Shown here piece after piece: positions 62,702 to 64,000 of a DNA stretch of 64,000 nt. Below the pieces are notes generated by a model. It had not been told where the DNA came from and did not search any database. It worked only from the letters and a program-made list of their open reading frames with translations. Origin of the DNA: Granulicella sp. WH15. Lineage in GTDB: Bacteria; Acidobacteriota; Terriglobia; Terriglobales; Acidobacteriaceae. The position numbers and the translations under genes were made by a program. Positions within the stretch are counted from its first letter, which is position 1. The number at the start of each line of letters is the position of its first letter. Location: positions 1,612,001 to 1,676,000 of the forward strand of contig NZ_CP042596.1 of assembly GCF_009914315.1 (NCBI RefSeq), given 5' to 3'.

Positions 62702-63947
62702 GTGCCTTTCCTCCGGTTACTGCATCGGACGCGTATGCGGCGCTCGACTTTGCCAGAATCTCGCCGAGCACCGTGATGGCCTGATCGACGTGCTTGCGCT
62801 CCAGGATGTAAGGCGGCAGAAAACGCAGGACCGTCTCGCTGGTGCGGTTGATGATGATGTGCCGCGCCAGCAGCTCGGCCGCGATTTCCTTGGCCAGGTC
62901 GGCCGAGTCGATCTCGACGCCGACCATCAGGCCCAGCCCGCGAACCTCGGTCATGGCGGGATACTGCTTCGCCAGCTCGCGCAGACGATCCATAAAGTAG
63001 TTGCCGGTATCAGTGATGTGCGCCAGCAGATCGTCGCGGCGAATGGTGTCGATCACCGCAATCGCAGCCGCGCAGGCCAGGGGACCACCACCGAAGGTCG
63101 TGCCGTGCATCCCCGGCGAGATCGCCTTCGACGCAGCCTCGGTGCAGAGCATCGCGCCGATGGGAATGCCGCCAGCCAGCGGCTTCGCCACAGTAGTGAT
63201 ATCCGGCTGGATGCCGTAGTGCTGGTACGCAAACCACTTGCCCGTACGCCCAACGCCGCACTGAATCTCATCCACCAGCAAAAGAGCACCGGTACTGTTA
63301 CATAAATCCCGAGCCGCCTGGAAGAACTCCGGCGAGACGGGATGAATGCCGCCCTCGCCCTGAATAGTTTCGATGCAGATGCCGCAGACATCGTTCGAGA
63401 ACTTGGCGCGCAGGCCCTCAACATCATTGAACTCGACGAACTCGACGTCGCCCATCACGGGCGCGAAGGGCTCGCGGTACTTGGCCTTGTGCGTCGTTGC
63501 CACCGAGCCCATCGTGCGCCCGTGGAAGCTGTGCGACATCGCCAGAAACTTCGTGCCGATGGTCTTGCCCTCGTTGCGCAGCATCAACGCATGAGCGCGA
63601 GCCAGCTTCAGCGAAGCCTCCCACGCCTCGGTGCCGCTGTTGCAGAAGAAGACGCGATCCATGCCGCTGATCTCGGTCAGCCGCATGGCCAGCTCCGCCG
63701 TGCCCTGGTGGTAGAAGAGGTTCGAGGTATGGATGAGCTGCGTCGCCTGCGCGGCGATCGCCTGCGTGAGCGCAGGATGCCCATAGCCCAGCGCCGAGCA
63801 GCCGATGCCGCTCAACAGGTCGAGATAGTCGTTGCCCTCGCTGTCGCGCAGCAGCACGCCGTGGCCGCTCTCGAGCAGGATCGGGTTCCGTTCATAAGTC
63901 TTCAGCAGCAGCTTGTTCTCTACTGCCTGAATTGCGTCGAGTGTCAT
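62694..63947 (-). CDS. argD: acetylornithine aminotransferase
   Basis: 417 residues. PLP-dependent class III aminotransferase: LSGIGCSALGYGHP at the N-terminus, FFCNSGTEAWEASLKLAR, LVDEIQCGVGRTGKWFAYQH, and the lysine region TTVAKPLAGGIPIGAML. It forms N-acetylornithine. The start overlaps the preceding frame's stop (ATGA), and its stop overlaps argF. Related enzymes act on other omega-amino acids, but the arg operon fixes this role. Confidence 0.96.
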   Translation of the reverse strand: MTLDAIQAVENKLLLKTYERNPILLESGHGVLLRDSEGNDYLDLLSGIGCSALGYGHPALTQAIAAQATQLIHTSNLFYHQGTAELAMRLTEISGMDRVFFCNSGTEAWEASLKLARAHALMLRNEGKTIGTKFLAMSHSFHGRTMGSVATTHKAKYREPFAPVMGDVEFVEFNDVEGLRAKFSNDVCGICIETIQGEGGIHPVSPEFFQAARDLCNSTGALLLVDEIQCGVGRTGKWFAYQHYGIQPDITTVAKPLAGGIPIGAMLCTEAASKAISPGMHGTTFGGGPLACAAAIAVIDTIRRDDLLAHITDTGNYFMDRLRELAKQYPAMTEVRGLGLMVGVEIDSADLAKEIAAELLARHIIINRTSETVLRFLPPYILERKHVDQAITVLGEILAKSSAAYASDAVTGGKAHG

Positions 63948-64000
63948 GCGACCATCACCTCCGTACCATCGTTGACGCGTGAAGAGACGAGATCGGGCAG
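63944..64000 (-). CDS. argB: C-terminal end of a gene before argD, probably argB
   Basis: The minus-strand frame entering from the right edge ends LPDLVSSRVNDGTEVMVA-stop at 63944, overlapping the argD start by 4 bases. Only 18 residues are visible. VNDGTEVMV resembles the C-termini of acetylglutamate kinases in related genomes, and argB is the expected step before argD, but other identities are possible. Coupled to argD. Confidence 0.5.
   Translation of the reverse strand: MPDLVSSRVNDGTEVMVA

Overview
The window looks like a chromosome segment of an acidobacterium of the Terriglobales type (Granulicella, Terriglobus or Edaphobacter relatives). This is an inference from gene content: a large Oar-type TonB-dependent receptor with an N-terminal carboxypeptidase-regulatory-like domain, a membrane-bound winged-helix regulator typical of that phylum, a Wzi-family protein beside a tyrosine-rich BY-kinase, a homodimeric aceE, and a compact arginine cluster. 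No rRNA, CRISPR array or complete prophage was seen.

Positions 1 to about 14,176 form an accessory region, visibly less GC-rich than the rest and ending in a tyrosine recombinase that abuts the 3' end of an initiator tRNA gene (14177-14253, minus strand). This is the usual layout of an integrated genomic island or ICE-like element; its far end lies outside the window. From left to right it carries a DUF4238 gene cut by the window edge, an ardC-DUF6908-parB block (ardC has an apparent one-base frameshift near its start), a decayed histidine-acid phosphatase (phytase) remnant, a winged-helix membrane regulator divergent from a TonB-dependent receptor, a Tat-exported 2H phosphoesterase (DUF1868 type) followed by a zinc-ribbon mini-protein, a LysR regulator, an excisionase-like HTH protein and the integrase. 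The integrase carries an unusual Cys/His insert between its catalytic boxes.

From 14.4 kb onward the genes look like core chromosome. 14.4-27.2 kb: BON-domain surface protein, PpiD-like chaperone, 4-alpha-glucanotransferase, a small-protein/NAD-binding pair, polyprenyl diphosphate synthase, YajQ, TatD, a half-size AI-2E-type membrane protein, an ABC importer with a fused double permease, and a lone receiver protein. 27.3-37.4 kb: exopolysaccharide/capsule locus (acetyltransferase, glycosyltransferase, Wza-like exporter, BY-kinase, UDP-glucose dehydrogenase, UDP-glucuronate decarboxylase-like enzyme, Wzi-like protein). 37.4-41.0 kb: aceE and a degenerate E1-alpha-like protein.

41-58 kb is mixed: a reductase, a P-loop kinase-like protein, argJ, araD-like aldolase/epimerase, a UPF0175-DUF3368 toxin-antitoxin pair, a Gfo/Idh/MocA oxidoreductase, a TolC-HlyD efflux pair, Dps, a DedA-rhodanese fusion, UbiD, TrhO, YebC, a PagL-like deacylase, glutamate formiminotransferase and an orphan ABC ATPase. 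58-64 kb is a leftward arginine operon: (argB end)-argD-argF-argG-argH-GNAT. With argJ at 43.4-44.6 kb it covers much of the path from glutamate to arginine.

A short structured repeat recurs between genes at 15.7, 20.4 and 53.9 kb, with shorter relatives at 27.3 and 52.1 kb. Names rest on motif recognition by eye; no database search was run.
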